From Bauldia sp. (GTDB lineage Bacteria; Pseudomonadota; Alphaproteobacteria; Rhizobiales; Kaistiaceae), in the NCBI GenBank assembly GCA_020442095.1, contig JAGRKY010000345.1:1-5673 (forward strand): DNA of 5,673 nucleotides, given 5' to 3'. The position numbers were made by a program, and so were the translations under genes. Positions 5,454-5,673 of the stretch are shown here, piece after piece (position 1 is the first letter of the stretch; the number at the start of each line of letters is the position of its first letter). The notes below the pieces were generated by a model. That model was not told the origin of the DNA, searched no databases, and worked only from the letters and a program-made list of their open reading frames with translations.

Positions 5454-5673
5454 GCGGCTTCAGCCAGGCGGCGAGGGTCCGCGCATCCATGGCGCCGGCG
5501 CGGCGCGCGACTTCCTTGCCGCCCCGGAAGACGATGGTCGTCGGGATTCCGCGGATCTGGTAGCGCGCGGCGACCTGGGGCTCCGCCTCGGTGTCGAGCT
5601 TGAGGAGGCGCATCCCCGGCTCGAGCTCGCCGGCCGCCTTTTCATAGGCGGGCGCCATCATCTTGCACGGCCC
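5443..5673 (-). CDS. trxC: Thioredoxin, probably TrxC (C-terminal part, 5' end outside window)
   Basis: The frame is open to the window edge and gives the last 76 residues. The first visible residues are GPCK, the second half of the WCGPCK active site, so the resolving cysteine is present and the nucleophilic one lies just outside. They are followed by MMAPAYEKAA, LLKLDTEAEPQVAARYQIRGIPTT with the cis-proline (GIPT), FRGGKEVARRAGAMD and LAAWL. This matches the thioredoxin fold; 'RGGKEVARxxGAM' and 'DTEAEPQVAARY' look more like TrxC (thioredoxin 2) than TrxA. TrxC would carry an N-terminal zinc-binding Cys region, which cannot be seen here. The role is cytoplasmic thiol-disulfide reduction. 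The ATG codons at 5661 and 5658 lie after the active site and are internal residues, not the start. It is 145 nt upstream of the PBP gene on the same strand. Confidence 0.88.
   Translation of the reverse strand, partial: GPCKMMAPAYEKAAGELEPGMRLLKLDTEAEPQVAARYQIRGIPTTIVFRGGKEVARRAGAMDARTLAAWLKPLAG

Noticed and set aside
5659..5661. ATG as start of a 72-residue protein at the right edge
   Set aside because: It lies directly after the GPCK half of the thioredoxin active site, and the frame stays open to the window edge, so it is an internal methionine of a longer thioredoxin.

Overview
The window looks like a chromosomal segment of a GC-rich alphaproteobacterium, most probably Hyphomicrobiales (Rhizobiales). 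The call rests on protein families typical of that class (DUF1491, DUF2336, and separate short DUF1214 and DUF1254 proteins), on a class A penicillin-binding protein whose N-terminus (MRDPF, basic cluster, RLIDIDSW) resembles rhizobial homologues as I remember them, and on a near-consensus CtrA-type site. I see no mobile element, CRISPR array, tRNA or rRNA. Base composition and codon use look uniform.

Layout: (1) 1-75 is the last 24 codons of a plus-strand gene, perhaps ending in a PG_binding_1-type peptidoglycan-binding domain. (2) 79-423 (+) is a DUF1491 protein. (3) 420-1517 (-) is a DUF2336 helical-repeat protein that converges on it; both stop codons lie in a single CTAG. (4) 1518-1685 is a divergent regulatory region with a CtrA-like box and a short dyad. 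(5) 1686-1889 (+) is a 67-residue hypothetical protein with a strong ribosome binding site. (6) 5297-1909 (-) is a three-gene array: a bifunctional class A PBP (TTG start), a membrane-anchored DUF1214 protein (GTG start) and a membrane-anchored DUF1254 protein (ATGA overlap with DUF1214). (7) 5673-5443 (-) is the C-terminal half of a thioredoxin, most like TrxC.

The best-understood gene is the peptidoglycan synthase, with all glycosyltransferase and transpeptidase motifs intact. The most interesting arrangement is its apparent operon with DUF1214 and DUF1254. Both small proteins have one N-terminal membrane helix and exactly two cysteines in matching places, which suggests disulfide-stabilised periplasmic partners of unknown role. 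No defence, mobile or biosynthetic system is visible. The novelty is in uncharacterised envelope-linked genes and possible cell-cycle control of DUF2336 and the small ORF.
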